Positions 22,912 to 31,309 of a stretch of 43,213 bases of DNA are shown here, in pieces. Made by a program: the position numbers and the translations under genes. The first letter of the stretch is position 1. The number at the start of each line of letters is the position of its first letter. The stretch spans positions 1 through 43,213 of the forward strand of contig NZ_JAGFOU010000030.1 of NCBI RefSeq assembly GCF_017592395.1, in the 5' to 3' direction. The notes beneath the pieces were generated by a model that was not told the origin of the DNA, made no database searches, and saw only the letters and a list, made by a program, of their open reading frames with translations. This stretch comes from Actinomyces bowdenii (GTDB taxonomy: Bacteria > Actinomycetota > Actinomycetes > Actinomycetales > Actinomycetaceae).

Positions 22912-24843
22912 TCAGTGCAGGCGGGCGGCGAGGCGGGCGGCGGCGTGCAGCCACGCGCGCTGCGTTCCCGGCGCCAGGGACCGCAGTTGCAGGGGGCGCC
23001 CGGCCATCATCGGGTCGTAGGGGATGGCGACGGCCTCGTGGCCGATCTGCTGGAAGCGCGAGACCAGCTCATCGGGCCCCGGCTCGGCGGCCGAGCTCTG
23101 CGAGACCACGACGAGCGCCCCGGAGGCGAGCTCGGCCCCGTGGGCGTCGCGCTGCGCGAGCTCGCTGAGCAGCAGGCGGGCCGACTCCGCGTGCTCGGGG
23201 CGGGTGATCGTGGGCACCACGATGGCATCGGCCCGCGCGATCATGGCCCGCCAGGCCGGGGAGCCCTCATCGTTGCCGCTGTCGACGACGACGAGGCGGT
23301 AGTACCAGGACAGGACGCCGTGGACCCGGGTGAAGTCCTCATCGGTGGGGCAGTGGCCGTCGGCCAGGAGCTCGGGGCGCGAGCGCAGCACGTCGAAGCC
23401 GTCGTCCTGGTGGTGGGTGAATGCGGAGATCTCCACCGGGCCGGCCTCCGGGGACAGGAGGCGGTCGATGCTGGGCAGCAGGTCGATGACCGTGCGCCCA
23501 TGGGGCCCCTGCTCGGTGCGCCAGCCCAGGGTCCCGCGGGCGGGGCTGTTGTCGAAGGCGACGACGCCCGTCCCGCCATGGCGGGCGAAGAGCGCGGAGA
23601 GCAGGATGGTGGTGGGGGTCTTCATGGACCCGCCCTTGCCATTGACCACGGCGATGGTGCGCGAGCCGCTCCAGTGGGCCGCGACAGCCGCGATGTCGCG
23701 GCGCTGGCCCTGCTCGCTGCGGGAGGGCCGCAGACTCAGGCCCACCCGGTTCATCGCCCCGCGCAGGCCGGTGCGGGCCGGGGCCCGGTCCTCTCCCAGG
23801 GGGCCCGGCCATTGGTCGGCGGGCCGGGGGCCGGCGGCGGCTCCCGGTGCGGGATCCTCCTGGGGGGAGGGCGGGACCCCCTGCTGCCAGGAGGCGGTGT
23901 CCGGGCTCTGGTGGAGCAGGCTCGGGGCCTGGCCGGCCGGGGCCGGCTGCCCAGGGGGATCGGACTGGGCGGCTGCGCCCGCGGGCCAGAGGGCTGGACC
24001 GCTCTGCCCGGCCGGGGGCGGGGAGGCGGCGGGCGCCGCGGGGCCGGCCTCCGCGGTGGTGGACGGGATCGTGGCGGCCCCGGTGCTCGCGGCGGTCTCG
24101 AAGGGCGAGGCGGGCAGTGCCTCTGGGAATGCCGGTTCAGCCGATGGCGCTGCCGGCGGCTCCAGGGCCTGGGGGTCGGCCGGCACCGGGGGAGGCCCGG
24201 GAGCGGCTATGGACGGGGGCGTCTCCACCGAGGCCGTGGCGGTGTCGTGCCGGGCCGATCCGCCGGGCGGGACCTGGAGGGCCTGGGCCGGGCCCGGGGC
24301 TGATGCCCGCTCGACCGGGTGATGGGCCGGCGCGGTCGATGGGGGGATCGATGGAGGGATCGATGGCGGGATCGATGGCGGGGCGGCGCTCGGGCCCGCT
24401 GGGGCCGCCTCATCCAGCGGGCCGGTGGCCGGGGGAGAGTCGGGGGCCGCTGCGGGGACGTACCCGTAGCCCGCGGTGAAAGGATCATCCGGCTGGGCCG
24501 CCGGCTCCATCGGCGGTCCCATCGGAGGCTGCACCGGCTGCGCGGCGCCTTCGTCGGGCCGCCCCGGGCCCTGCGAGTCCTGCGAGGTCAGAGGGCTCTC
24601 AGTGACCATGCCATCGGGGTGGATGATGATCTCCCAATGATCATCGGGCTCGGTGATCGAGGCCGGGATCTCACGGCCCAGCACCAGGGCCCGCTGGACG
24701 ATGAACCTGATGACACTGGTGCGGACCGCATCGGCATCGCCCTCCTCGAAGGAGGTGACCACCCCGGAGAGGTTGACATGCGCCCGGCCCGTGGCGTCCA
24801 TCGTGACGACGGCGCGCGGCCACCCATTGGCAGTGCTGCTCAT
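22912..24843 (-). CDS. ParA/MinD-like ATPase with long proline-rich linker
   Basis: The 643-aa protein has three parts. An acidic N-terminal domain of about 85 residues is of unknown family. A proline/alanine-rich linker spans about residues 85-350 and includes the SIPP tandem repeat. A C-terminal P-loop ATPase follows. The Walker A is NGKGGSMKTPTT (about residues 397-408), keeping the two lysines of the ParA KGGxxKT form but with S-M in place of V-G. VVAFDNSPARGTLGWRTE and LVVVDSGNDEGSPAW continue the pattern of an actinobacterial MinD/ParA-like group. The layout resembles EspI-type ATPases of type VII secretion loci, but no such locus is visible here. GAGGGG precedes ATG 24843. Confidence 0.8.
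   Translation of the reverse strand: MSSTANGWPRAVVTMDATGRAHVNLSGVVTSFEEGDADAVRTSVIRFIVQRALVLGREIPASITEPDDHWEIIIHPDGMVTESPLTSQDSQGPGRPDEGAAQPVQPPMGPPMEPAAQPDDPFTAGYGYVPAAAPDSPPATGPLDEAAPAGPSAAPPSIPPSIPPSIPPSTAPAHHPVERASAPGPAQALQVPPGGSARHDTATASVETPPSIAAPGPPPVPADPQALEPPAAPSAEPAFPEALPASPFETAASTGAATIPSTTAEAGPAAPAASPPPAGQSGPALWPAGAAAQSDPPGQPAPAGQAPSLLHQSPDTASWQQGVPPSPQEDPAPGAAAGPRPADQWPGPLGEDRAPARTGLRGAMNRVGLSLRPSRSEQGQRRDIAAVAAHWSGSRTIAVVNGKGGSMKTPTTILLSALFARHGGTGVVAFDNSPARGTLGWRTEQGPHGRTVIDLLPSIDRLLSPEAGPVEISAFTHHQDDGFDVLRSRPELLADGHCPTDEDFTRVHGVLSWYYRLVVVDSGNDEGSPAWRAMIARADAIVVPTITRPEHAESARLLLSELAQRDAHGAELASGALVVVSQSSAAEPGPDELVSRFQQIGHEAVAIPYDPMMAGRPLQLRSLAPGTQRAWLHAAARLAARLH
24338..24385. repeat. 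12-bp tandem repeat inside the ParA-like gene
   Basis: About four copies of a 12-bp unit (GATGG-N-GGGATC) encode SIPP repeats in the linker of the ATPase. The units differ mainly at one base. In-frame copy changes would alter linker length without breaking the gene. Confidence 0.75.
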
Positions 24844-25161
24844 CGAATCCCCTCGTCCCTCTCAGTGGTGCGTGAGCCGATCAGCCCCATCGAGCCCCCG
24901 CCGGTCCGCCGCCGCTCCCCGATGCCGCGGGCGCGGGGACGGAGGCGCGGAGGGCGCCGGTGCTCTTGGAGGATCTGACGGCGGCCCACGATACCCGCCC
25001 CGAGCCCTCGGATTGCGATGAGGTCACGGCCGGAGGCGGCTGCTGGCGCGCAATCCCCGGTGGGGGTCGGCCGCGGGCCCCGTTACGCCCGGGGCGGGTC
25101 ACAGGCCGGGCACGGGCCGGTGCGGCCGGCCCGATGGGCCGCCCCTGGTGGGCGCCGGCGC
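24844..25161. other. Gene-free GC-rich spacer
   Basis: This 318-bp region lies between two minus-strand genes. The only open frame is a short proline/glycine-rich one (24881-25102, minus) without a ribosome binding site or motif. It must hold the ATPase promoter, which I cannot place. Confidence 0.35.
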
Positions 25162-26388
25162 TCAGGGCCGGCGGATGCGCAGGGCACCGGCCTCCAGGCG
25201 CACATGCACCCCCCGGGTGGGGGGCAGCAGATCGCCGTCGACCTCCACCAGCGCGGGGGCCGCCAGGCGCACTGTGACGTCATTGCCCTGGCGCAGCAGC
25301 ACCCTGCCGGTGGCGCGCTCGGGGTCGGCGTAGGCGGCGGCATAGGGCGGCAGCACCTGCCTGGCCAGGGAGCCCCACCCCACCAGCCCGGCCACGGTGT
25401 CGATGGCGGCGATGTCCAGCAGGCCGTCATCGAGGCGGGCCCGGGGCAGGAGCGTGATCCCCGCCGGCAGCCGGCCCCCGTTGGCCACCAGCAGGCTGCG
25501 GGCCGTCAGCCGCTCCACGCGCCGCCCCGCCTGGCCGGGAGCGCCGCCCCGCGCCGCGCCCTCCGGCCCGGTGCCCGACGGCGCCGCCCGCCCACCGGGT
25601 GCGGGCGGCGCCGCGGGCGCCTCCGGGCGGTGGGCGCTGCCCGGCTCGCCCGCCAGGCTGAGCACCAGGTCCATGCGTGGGGAGCGCAGATTGCCCATGG
25701 CCGCCAGGGCGTAGGCGCCCCAGCCGAGGCGGGCCTTGAGCATGGGGCGGGTCGCCGCCACCAGCCCGGCGTCGAAGCCGATCCCTGCCACCACCATGCA
25801 GGCGTGCTCGCGGCCCAGGGTCGGGCGCGCCCAGGAGTCGCAGCCGGCCGGGGGCGGGGAGCCGCCCGCCCCGGCGCTCGTGGCCGTCTCCCCGGCCGGG
25901 CCCCCGGGACCGCCGGGAGGGGCCCCGTCATCGGCCCCGTCATCGGCGTCGGTGGAGACCCAGGCCAGGTCGCAGGGGCCGGCCGAGTCGCAGGCGAGGA
26001 CCTCGGCGGCCTGGGACAGGTCGGTGGTGGGCAGGCCCAGATTGCGCGCCGCCAGGTTCGCCGTGCCCAGCGGCATGATCCCCAGCTCGGCGGGGGTGGA
26101 GGCCAGCCCCGCCGCCACCGAGCGCACGGTCCCGTCTCCACCCGCGGCCACCACCAGGCGCGCACCGCTGGCCACCGCCAGGCGCGCCTGGGTGGCGCCG
26201 GGCTCGGCGCCGGAGGTCTCCAGCCAGACCGGACCGCGGAACCCGGCCTCGCGCAGTCGCCTGCCCAGCAGATCGCCCACGGCGCGCGTCGCCTTGTGCT
26301 TGGAGGGGTTGACCACCACGCAGGCCAGGGGGCGGTCCGTCTCGGAGCCGCTGTGCCCGGTCCGGCCCGTCCGCCGCGCTGCAGTCAT
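25162..26388 (-). CDS. Diacylglycerol kinase family lipid kinase
   Basis: The 408-aa protein has the DAGK catalytic domain. VVVNPSKHKA at residues 24-33 binds nucleotide, GGDGTV at 83-88 is the hallmark ATP-binding loop, and GIMPLGTANLAARNLGLP follows. The C-terminal half holds VAGIGFDAGLVAATRP and LDDGLLDIAAID. Such enzymes phosphorylate diacylglycerol, ceramide or related lipids at the inner membrane face. Two glycine/proline-rich insertions (about residues 150-180 and 250-290) make it longer than typical members of about 300 aa. TAGCCT lies exactly 6 nt before the ATG at 26388, so a leaderless start is likely. The OxyR-like gene lies 84 bp upstream on the same strand. Confidence 0.85.
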   Translation of the reverse strand: MTAARRTGRTGHSGSETDRPLACVVVNPSKHKATRAVGDLLGRRLREAGFRGPVWLETSGAEPGATQARLAVASGARLVVAAGGDGTVRSVAAGLASTPAELGIMPLGTANLAARNLGLPTTDLSQAAEVLACDSAGPCDLAWVSTDADDGADDGAPPGGPGGPAGETATSAGAGGSPPPAGCDSWARPTLGREHACMVVAGIGFDAGLVAATRPMLKARLGWGAYALAAMGNLRSPRMDLVLSLAGEPGSAHRPEAPAAPPAPGGRAAPSGTGPEGAARGGAPGQAGRRVERLTARSLLVANGGRLPAGITLLPRARLDDGLLDIAAIDTVAGLVGWGSLARQVLPPYAAAYADPERATGRVLLRQGNDVTVRLAAPALVEVDGDLLPPTRGVHVRLEAGALRIRRP

Positions 26389-26394
26389 GGGCCA

Positions 26395-26400
26395 AGGCTA
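26395..26400 (-). promoter_or_regulatory. Candidate -10 element for lipid kinase gene (leaderless)
   Basis: TAGCCT on the minus strand ends 6 nt before ATG 26388 (spacer TGGCCC). No ribosome binding site lies between. Confidence 0.45.
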
Positions 26401-26472
26401 GCTGGCCCGATGGCCGCGCTCCTGCCGGCCCCATGCGGGCTGGAGCACCGGGGCGATGAGGCGCTCGGGTGC

Positions 26473-27408
26473 TCAGGACTCGATGGGCATCATGGGCAGG
26501 CCGGCCTTGCACACCAGGTCGGTGATGACCTCGGCCAGCTGCTTGAACTCGGCGCCGCGCGAGGAGGAGGTGCGGTGGACCAGGTTCATGTGGCGCACCG
26601 GGCCGCGGCCCTCGAAGCGCACCACTGCGTACTCCTCCTGGGGCGGCAGCATCCGCAGCGCGCCCTCGGGGATGACGGTGATGCCCGAGCCGTGCGCCAC
26701 CATGCGGATGACCGTGGACAGGGTGGTGGCCACGGCCAGGGGCGGCTGGGAGCCGTAGCGCTGGCACAGGGCCAGGGTCTGCTCGCGCAGGCAGTTGCCC
26801 TCGTCGAGCAGCAGGACGGACTGCGTTTCGAGCTCCTCGGGCCGGAGGTCCTCGCGCCCCGCCCAGGGGTGGTCCGCGGAGACCAGCACCACCAGGGGCT
26901 CATCGAACATCGGCACCGCCGTGGAGCGGTGCACCTCCTCCTCTTCCAGGGAGATGATGGCCGCGTCCAGGCGGCCCTGGCCGAGCAGGTCGAGGATGTC
27001 GCCGGTGACCAGCTCGCGCAGCTCGGGCTTCATCTGGGGCAGGGCATCCATGAGCCCGTCCAGGAGGATGGGGGCCAGGTAGGGGGCCAGGGTCGGGATG
27101 ATGCCCAGGCGCATGGATCCGGTCAGTGCGGCCCCCTGATTGGTGACCGCCTCGCGGAAGGCCTCGGCGGACAGCACCGCCTCGCGGGCATAGGGCAGGA
27201 GGGTCTCGCCCAGGGGGGTGACCAGGACGCGGCGGGTGGTGCGCTCCACCAGCTCCCCGCCCACGCGCTTCTCCAGGGCGGTGATCGCCTGGGAGAGGCT
27301 GGGCTGGCTGACGCCCAGGGCGGTTGCGGCCTCACCGAAGTGCTGGTGATCGCACAGCGCCACGAAGGCTCTGAGCTGGGAGAAGGATGGCAGGCTGGAG
27401 GTCGGCAT
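26473..27408 (-). CDS. oxyR: LysR family regulator, OxyR-like peroxide sensor
   Basis: The 311-aa protein has an N-terminal LysR HTH (SQLRAFVALCDHQHFGEAAT, then LGVSQPSLSQAITALE) and a C-terminal sensor domain. DEGNCLREQTLALC carries C206 and C215, nine residues apart, matching the C199/C208 disulfide pair of E. coli OxyR (EDGHCLRDQ context). It therefore probably senses hydrogen peroxide and activates antioxidant genes. The ATG at 27408 has AGGAA about 8 nt upstream; an in-frame start at 27495 would add 29 unlike residues. It is not next to a catalase or ahpCD gene, so its targets lie elsewhere. Confidence 0.85.
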   Translation of the reverse strand: MPTSSLPSFSQLRAFVALCDHQHFGEAATALGVSQPSLSQAITALEKRVGGELVERTTRRVLVTPLGETLLPYAREAVLSAEAFREAVTNQGAALTGSMRLGIIPTLAPYLAPILLDGLMDALPQMKPELRELVTGDILDLLGQGRLDAAIISLEEEEVHRSTAVPMFDEPLVVLVSADHPWAGREDLRPEELETQSVLLLDEGNCLREQTLALCQRYGSQPPLAVATTLSTVIRMVAHGSGITVIPEGALRMLPPQEEYAVVRFEGRGPVRHMNLVHRTSSSRGAEFKQLAEVITDLVCKAGLPMMPIES

Positions 27409-28030
27409 GAGAGTGTTCCTGTGGTCGATGGGATTCAGGGACGTGATGACAAGTGATAGTGAAGGGCTCTGGAGGTCCTTCTTACGGAAGAGCACTATAG
27501 GTCATCTCCAATCAATCGGATCAGCCTCAGAAGCGATATCACGCTCATGTAGCGCAGGTAACGATCGTGAGGCGATCCGGACGCGACGGCGGCCCCCGTC
27601 CGGCCGGGTGGGGCCGGGAGGGCCGCCCCGCCGCGGCCCGGCCGCCCCTCGGCGGCCCTCGGGGCCCCGGGCGCCTGTGCTCAGGACATCTTTCTCACTG
27701 CCCCCGACTTGGGTAAGGTCCGGGGGAGAAGGAGAATGGCGGGGCTGGAGCCCTGGTATGGCCGGCGGTGGGCGCTTCCGCGCCTCCCGCTCGGAGGAGT
27801 GATAATGAATCCCGTGTTGAGTGCCCTGGCTGGTCTGCGCGCTGCGCTGCTCCCCGACGGGGGTCGGGGTCGGCCCGCCTCGGCCGAGCAGATGGGGGCC
27901 GGGGCTCCGGGGCAGTGCGTGCGAGCGCCCCGGTTGGCCCGTCCACCGGCGGTATGGGATGCTTCTGCGCCCGATGCCGGTCCCGAGAGCGGCCCTGTGC
28001 CTGACCACGCCCGAAACGAGAGAGTCCATC
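27409..28030. promoter_or_regulatory. Divergent intergenic region of oxyR and the EspR-like operon
   Basis: About 620 bp. Near oxyR the DNA is AT-rich, with a minus-strand -10-like TATAGT (27499-27494) about 85 bp before the oxyR ATG; OxyR may bind here. On the plus strand a strong GGAGGAG (27793-27799) precedes ATG 27805 by 5 nt. This opens a long frame that overlaps the regulator gene out of frame and joins the frame of the metallopeptidase. Its product before 28417 looks like shadow sequence, so the site is noted but not called a gene. Confidence 0.4.
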
Positions 28031-28420
28031 GTGAGTATCGCCCAACGGCTCGAAGAGCTGTTCGCACAGACCACAGGCCCGTTGGGGCGACCCGTTACAC
28101 TGCAGGAGATCACCCGGCGGATGGAGGAGCGGGGGATCTCGACGATGTCCGTCAGCTATCTGCACCAGCTGCGCACCGGGCAGGCCCAGAACCCCAGGCT
28201 CCAGCACCTGCGGGCCCTGGCCGACGCCTTCGAGGTGCCGCTGTCCTTCTTCATCGACACCTCCGAGGAGGGCGGCTCGGTGGAGGAGAGCCTGACGCCC
28301 CAGGAGCGGATGGTCGCGATGCGGGTCCACGGGCTGAGCGACGAGGCGCTCAGGAGCATCAGGGCGATCGTGGAGCTCGCGCGCCGCAGCGAGCAGCTGG
28401 ACGACCCCTCGCAGGGCTGA
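28031..28420 (+). CDS. XRE-type HTH regulator, EspR-like
   Basis: The 129-aa protein starts SIAQRLEELFAQTTGPLGRP and has the HTH VTLQEITRRMEERGISTMSV followed by SYLHQLRTGQAQNPRLQHLR. A short C-terminal helical part includes RVHGLSDEALRSIRAIVELA. Length and both halves resemble mycobacterial EspR (about 132 aa), a nucleoid-associated activator of ESX-1 secretion genes, and many Streptomyces HTH proteins of this shape. GTG 28031 has AGAGAG 6 nt upstream. It heads a likely operon with the metallopeptidase and two membrane proteins. By analogy with ImmR/ImmA pairs the peptidase may act on this regulator (inference). Confidence 0.8.
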   Translation: MSIAQRLEELFAQTTGPLGRPVTLQEITRRMEERGISTMSVSYLHQLRTGQAQNPRLQHLRALADAFEVPLSFFIDTSEEGGSVEESLTPQERMVAMRVHGLSDEALRSIRAIVELARRSEQLDDPSQG

Positions 28421-28857
28421 CCGGCCCGCAGCCCTCCGGGGACGACGTCGAGAGCATCGCCTGGCCCGAGGAGCCCTCCGTCCAGAGCCTGGGCGAGGCC
28501 ATCGGGCGGGTGCGGGGCATGCGCGTGGTCCTGACCCCCATCCCCGAGGAGCTCCAGAGCGCGGAGGTCAACGGCCTGACCGTCTCGGTGGGCAGCACGG
28601 CCAAGGTCTACTACGACCCGCGCCTGTCCCCGCTCAACCGCACCCAGACCATCCTTCACGAGTTCGCGCACATCCTGCACGGGGACCTGTGCTCGGAGAA
28701 GAGCGCGACCAGCTACCGCACCACCTTCGAGACCCCGCAGGAGCGGCGGGCCGAGCTGACCGCCATGCGGCTGATGTTCGAGCTCCACCGCCGCTGCCAC
28801 AGCTCCGACCTCCTCGATTTCCTGTCGGGGAGCGCGGACGACTCACTGAGGCACTGA
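28417..28857 (+). CDS. ImmA/IrrE family metallopeptidase
   Basis: The protein of about 146 aa has the zinc motif ILHEFAHILHGD (HEFAH) and a downstream ERRAELTAMRLM helix that supplies the third ligand region. Family proteins cleave or remove repressors, as ImmA does to ImmR and IrrE does to DdrO. The start is uncertain. Domain-like sequence (SVQSLGEAIGRV) begins before the first ATG (28519), and the only coupled start candidate is CTG 28417, overlapping the regulator's TGA as CTGA. The frame is also open upstream to ATG 27805. A -1 frameshift making a regulator-protease fusion is a further possibility. Confidence 0.75.
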   Translation: MTGPQPSGDDVESIAWPEEPSVQSLGEAIGRVRGMRVVLTPIPEELQSAEVNGLTVSVGSTAKVYYDPRLSPLNRTQTILHEFAHILHGDLCSEKSATSYRTTFETPQERRAELTAMRLMFELHRRCHSSDLLDFLSGSADDSLRH

Positions 28858-28866
28858 CGCGCCGTG

Positions 28867-29994
28867 ATGACATCGGCCCTCATCGTCGGCGTCTGCGCCG
28901 CCCTCGTCGTCGTCACCCTGATCCACAGGGGCACGGGCACGCGCACCCTCCTGCTGCGCTGCATCGCCGTGACCCTCCTGGCCTCCGCCCTGCTGCGGGA
29001 GCTGGAGGGGATCGATGGCGGCCCGCCCCTGGCGGACCTGCTCAAGCGGCTCATCTTCCTCGTCGCCCTGGCCGCCGTGGTGGTCCTGGTCCTGACCTTC
29101 CGCCGCCCCGCCGTCTCCCCGCGCGCCGTCCGCCGGGTGTGGGCGGGGGCGGCGGTCATCGGCCTCATCGAGTGCGCCCTGCTGGCGCTCATGCCCGCCG
29201 CGCCCAGCGACCTCCTCTACGCCCACGCCGACACCTCCGTGGCGGCCTTCCTCTACTACGCCATCTACGAGGCCACCATCGCTGGGACCGCCGTCTTCTG
29301 CGCCCTGGGCAGCGTCGCGGCCCTCGTGCGCACCCGTCAGCCCTTCATCGCCCGCCTGTCCCTGGTGCTGCTGACCCTGGCCGCCGCGATCTCACTGTGC
29401 TATGTGGGCGTCGGCTGGCTCTCCGTGGGCCAGGGCTCCGGCCTCGAGCTCCTCGTCCTGCGGCGGCGGCTCTTCCTGGCCACGATCACGCTGCTGCTGG
29501 TGGGCATGACCGCCTCAGCGCTCCATCGGCTCATGGCGGCCGTCCGGGCGGCGGTGACCATGAGCGTGGCCGCCGACGTCGTCGAGCCCCTGTGGCGCGA
29601 GGTGGTGGCGCTCCACCCCGGTGTCAGGCTGGCGGTGGACCAGCCCACCCGCCGCGAGCGGCTCCTGCGCCTGGTGGTGGAGACCAATGACGCCCTGCAC
29701 CGCATGCGCCGCGGCGCCCAGAGCCCGCCTGATCCGCTCGACCCCCGGGCCATGGCCCAGATGGTCGTCGACGTGCTGGGCGAGCAGGCGGTGCCCGGTC
29801 CCCTGAGCCGGCGCACCCGCGTGCTGGTGGGCCTGGGGGCGCTGCGGGCCGATGATCCCCTCGTGTCGTCCATCCGGGACTTGTACGATATGAGGATCGC
29901 CCTCGCCGCCCGCGATCATCGGAGCCCACGCCCGACGACGATCGTCCCGGTCCTCCCGCCCGAGACGACCGGATGGATGCGGACGGCCCCCTGA
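28867..29994 (+). CDS. MAB_1171c/DUF6545-like membrane protein, copy 1
   Basis: The 375-aa protein has about seven transmembrane helices in the first 230 residues, starting MTSALIVGVCAALVVVTLI. A cytoplasmic C-terminal domain follows, with VVEPLWREVVALHPGVRLAV and RRERLLRLVVETNDALHRM. That 'PLW--L---P-I-L...RL-R-VIEI-D' pattern is what I recall of DUF6545 in the MAB_1171c putative transporter family. No transport activity has been shown to my knowledge. The ATG at 28867 lies 9 bp after the peptidase stop; a GTG at 28864 is an alternative. It shares a 44-nt identical stretch with copy 2. Confidence 0.75.
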   Translation: MTSALIVGVCAALVVVTLIHRGTGTRTLLLRCIAVTLLASALLRELEGIDGGPPLADLLKRLIFLVALAAVVVLVLTFRRPAVSPRAVRRVWAGAAVIGLIECALLALMPAAPSDLLYAHADTSVAAFLYYAIYEATIAGTAVFCALGSVAALVRTRQPFIARLSLVLLTLAAAISLCYVGVGWLSVGQGSGLELLVLRRRLFLATITLLLVGMTASALHRLMAAVRAAVTMSVAADVVEPLWREVVALHPGVRLAVDQPTRRERLLRLVVETNDALHRMRRGAQSPPDPLDPRAMAQMVVDVLGEQAVPGPLSRRTRVLVGLGALRADDPLVSSIRDLYDMRIALAARDHRSPRPTTIVPVLPPETTGWMRTAP

Positions 29995-30100
29995 TGGCAG
30001 CGCTCGACCGCAACCGACCACCCCACCCCCGCGGGCGCATCCCCCGGGGCCCGCACCCCGGGTCGCCCGAGTCCCCGGACGCACAGAAAGCGTGAGAATC

Positions 30101-31240
30101 ATGATGACGTCCATGACATCCTTCCTCGGGATCGGTGTGGCAGTCGGGCTGGTCGGTGTCGTCACCCTGCTGCACAAGGGCCGGGGGCCGCGCACGGTCC
30201 TGCTGCGCGGGGCGGCCATCACCCTGCTCCTGGCCACGCTCCTGCGCGAGGCGGAGGCCCTCTACCCGGGCCTGGCCCTGCTCGACCTCCTCAAGCGCCT
30301 GGTCTTCCTGGTGACGCTGTCCTCGGTGCTCATCCTGGTCCTGACCTTCCGGCGGCCATCGATCTCCAGGAGGGCCGCCCGGCGCCTCTGGATCAGCGCC
30401 GGGGCCATCGGCCTGGTCGAGTGCCTGCTGCTCGCCCTCATGCCCGCCGGCCCCTGGGGCGCCCTGCCCCCGTATGAGGCCGCGGCCCAGTCCCCTGCGG
30501 TCTTCCTGTACTACGCCCTGTACGAGACGACGATCGCCGCGGCGGTCATCACCTGCGCCGTGGGGAGCACCTCCGCGCTGCTGCGCACCCGTCAGCCCTT
30601 CCTGGCGCGGCTGTCCCTGCTGCTGGGCACGCTCTCGGCGGTGGCCGCGGTCGGCTACGTCGTCGTGGGCTGGCTCACCCTGCTGGATGCCCAGGGGAGC
30701 GGCTCGGCGGCGCTGCGCCACTACCTGTTCCTGAGCACCATCACCCTGCTGCTGGCGGGCATCGCCGTGGGCGGTATCCGCAAGATCGTGGTGGAGGGCC
30801 AGGAGGCCCTGACCACGAGCCTGGGCACTGACATCGTCGAGCCCCTGTGGCGCGAGGTGGTCAAGCTCCACCCCGGCGTCATGCTGCCGGTGGACCGGCT
30901 CACCCCGCGCGAGCGGCTCCTGCGCCTGGTGGTGGAGACCAATGACGCCCTCCACCTCATCCGCCGGGACTCGGCCACCAGTCCCGACTCGTTCCAGGGG
31001 CGCGATCCGGCCGATCCGCGGCTGACGGTGGACCTGCTCATCCACTTCCTGGGCGAGAGCGTGGTGCCCGGGCCCCTGAGCCTGCGCACCAGGCTCCTGG
31101 TGCGCACCGGTGCGCTCATGGCCGACGATGAGATCGCCTCCTCGGTCAAGGACCTCTACGAGCTCAGAGTCGCGTTCGCCACACGCACCAAGTGGCGCAG
31201 GCGCCTGTCCCTGGCCGAGCCGCTCGGAAACCGATTGTGA
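30101..31240 (+). CDS. MAB_1171c/DUF6545-like membrane protein, copy 2
   Basis: The 379-aa paralogue of the preceding gene has the same design of about seven helices and a C-terminal domain with IVEPLWREVVKLHPGVMLPV and RERLLRLVVETNDALHLIRR. Both copies keep LLKRL-FLV, VLVLTFRRP, A-FLYYA-YE-TIA and LLRTRQPF. ATG 30101 is chosen; GTG 30092 is also in frame. It lies about 100 bp downstream of copy 1 without an obvious terminator. Tandem copies suggest a heteromeric complex or a recent duplication with partial divergence. Confidence 0.75.
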   Translation: MMTSMTSFLGIGVAVGLVGVVTLLHKGRGPRTVLLRGAAITLLLATLLREAEALYPGLALLDLLKRLVFLVTLSSVLILVLTFRRPSISRRAARRLWISAGAIGLVECLLLALMPAGPWGALPPYEAAAQSPAVFLYYALYETTIAAAVITCAVGSTSALLRTRQPFLARLSLLLGTLSAVAAVGYVVVGWLTLLDAQGSGSAALRHYLFLSTITLLLAGIAVGGIRKIVVEGQEALTTSLGTDIVEPLWREVVKLHPGVMLPVDRLTPRERLLRLVVETNDALHLIRRDSATSPDSFQGRDPADPRLTVDLLIHFLGESVVPGPLSLRTRLLVRTGALMADDEIASSVKDLYELRVAFATRTKWRRRLSLAEPLGNRL

Positions 31241-31309
31241 AACCTGCGTTCCAGGCGGTGGCGGTGTTGCGGAGTACGCTCTCACCGGGGGAGGCGCGTT
31301 CGTCGCCAG

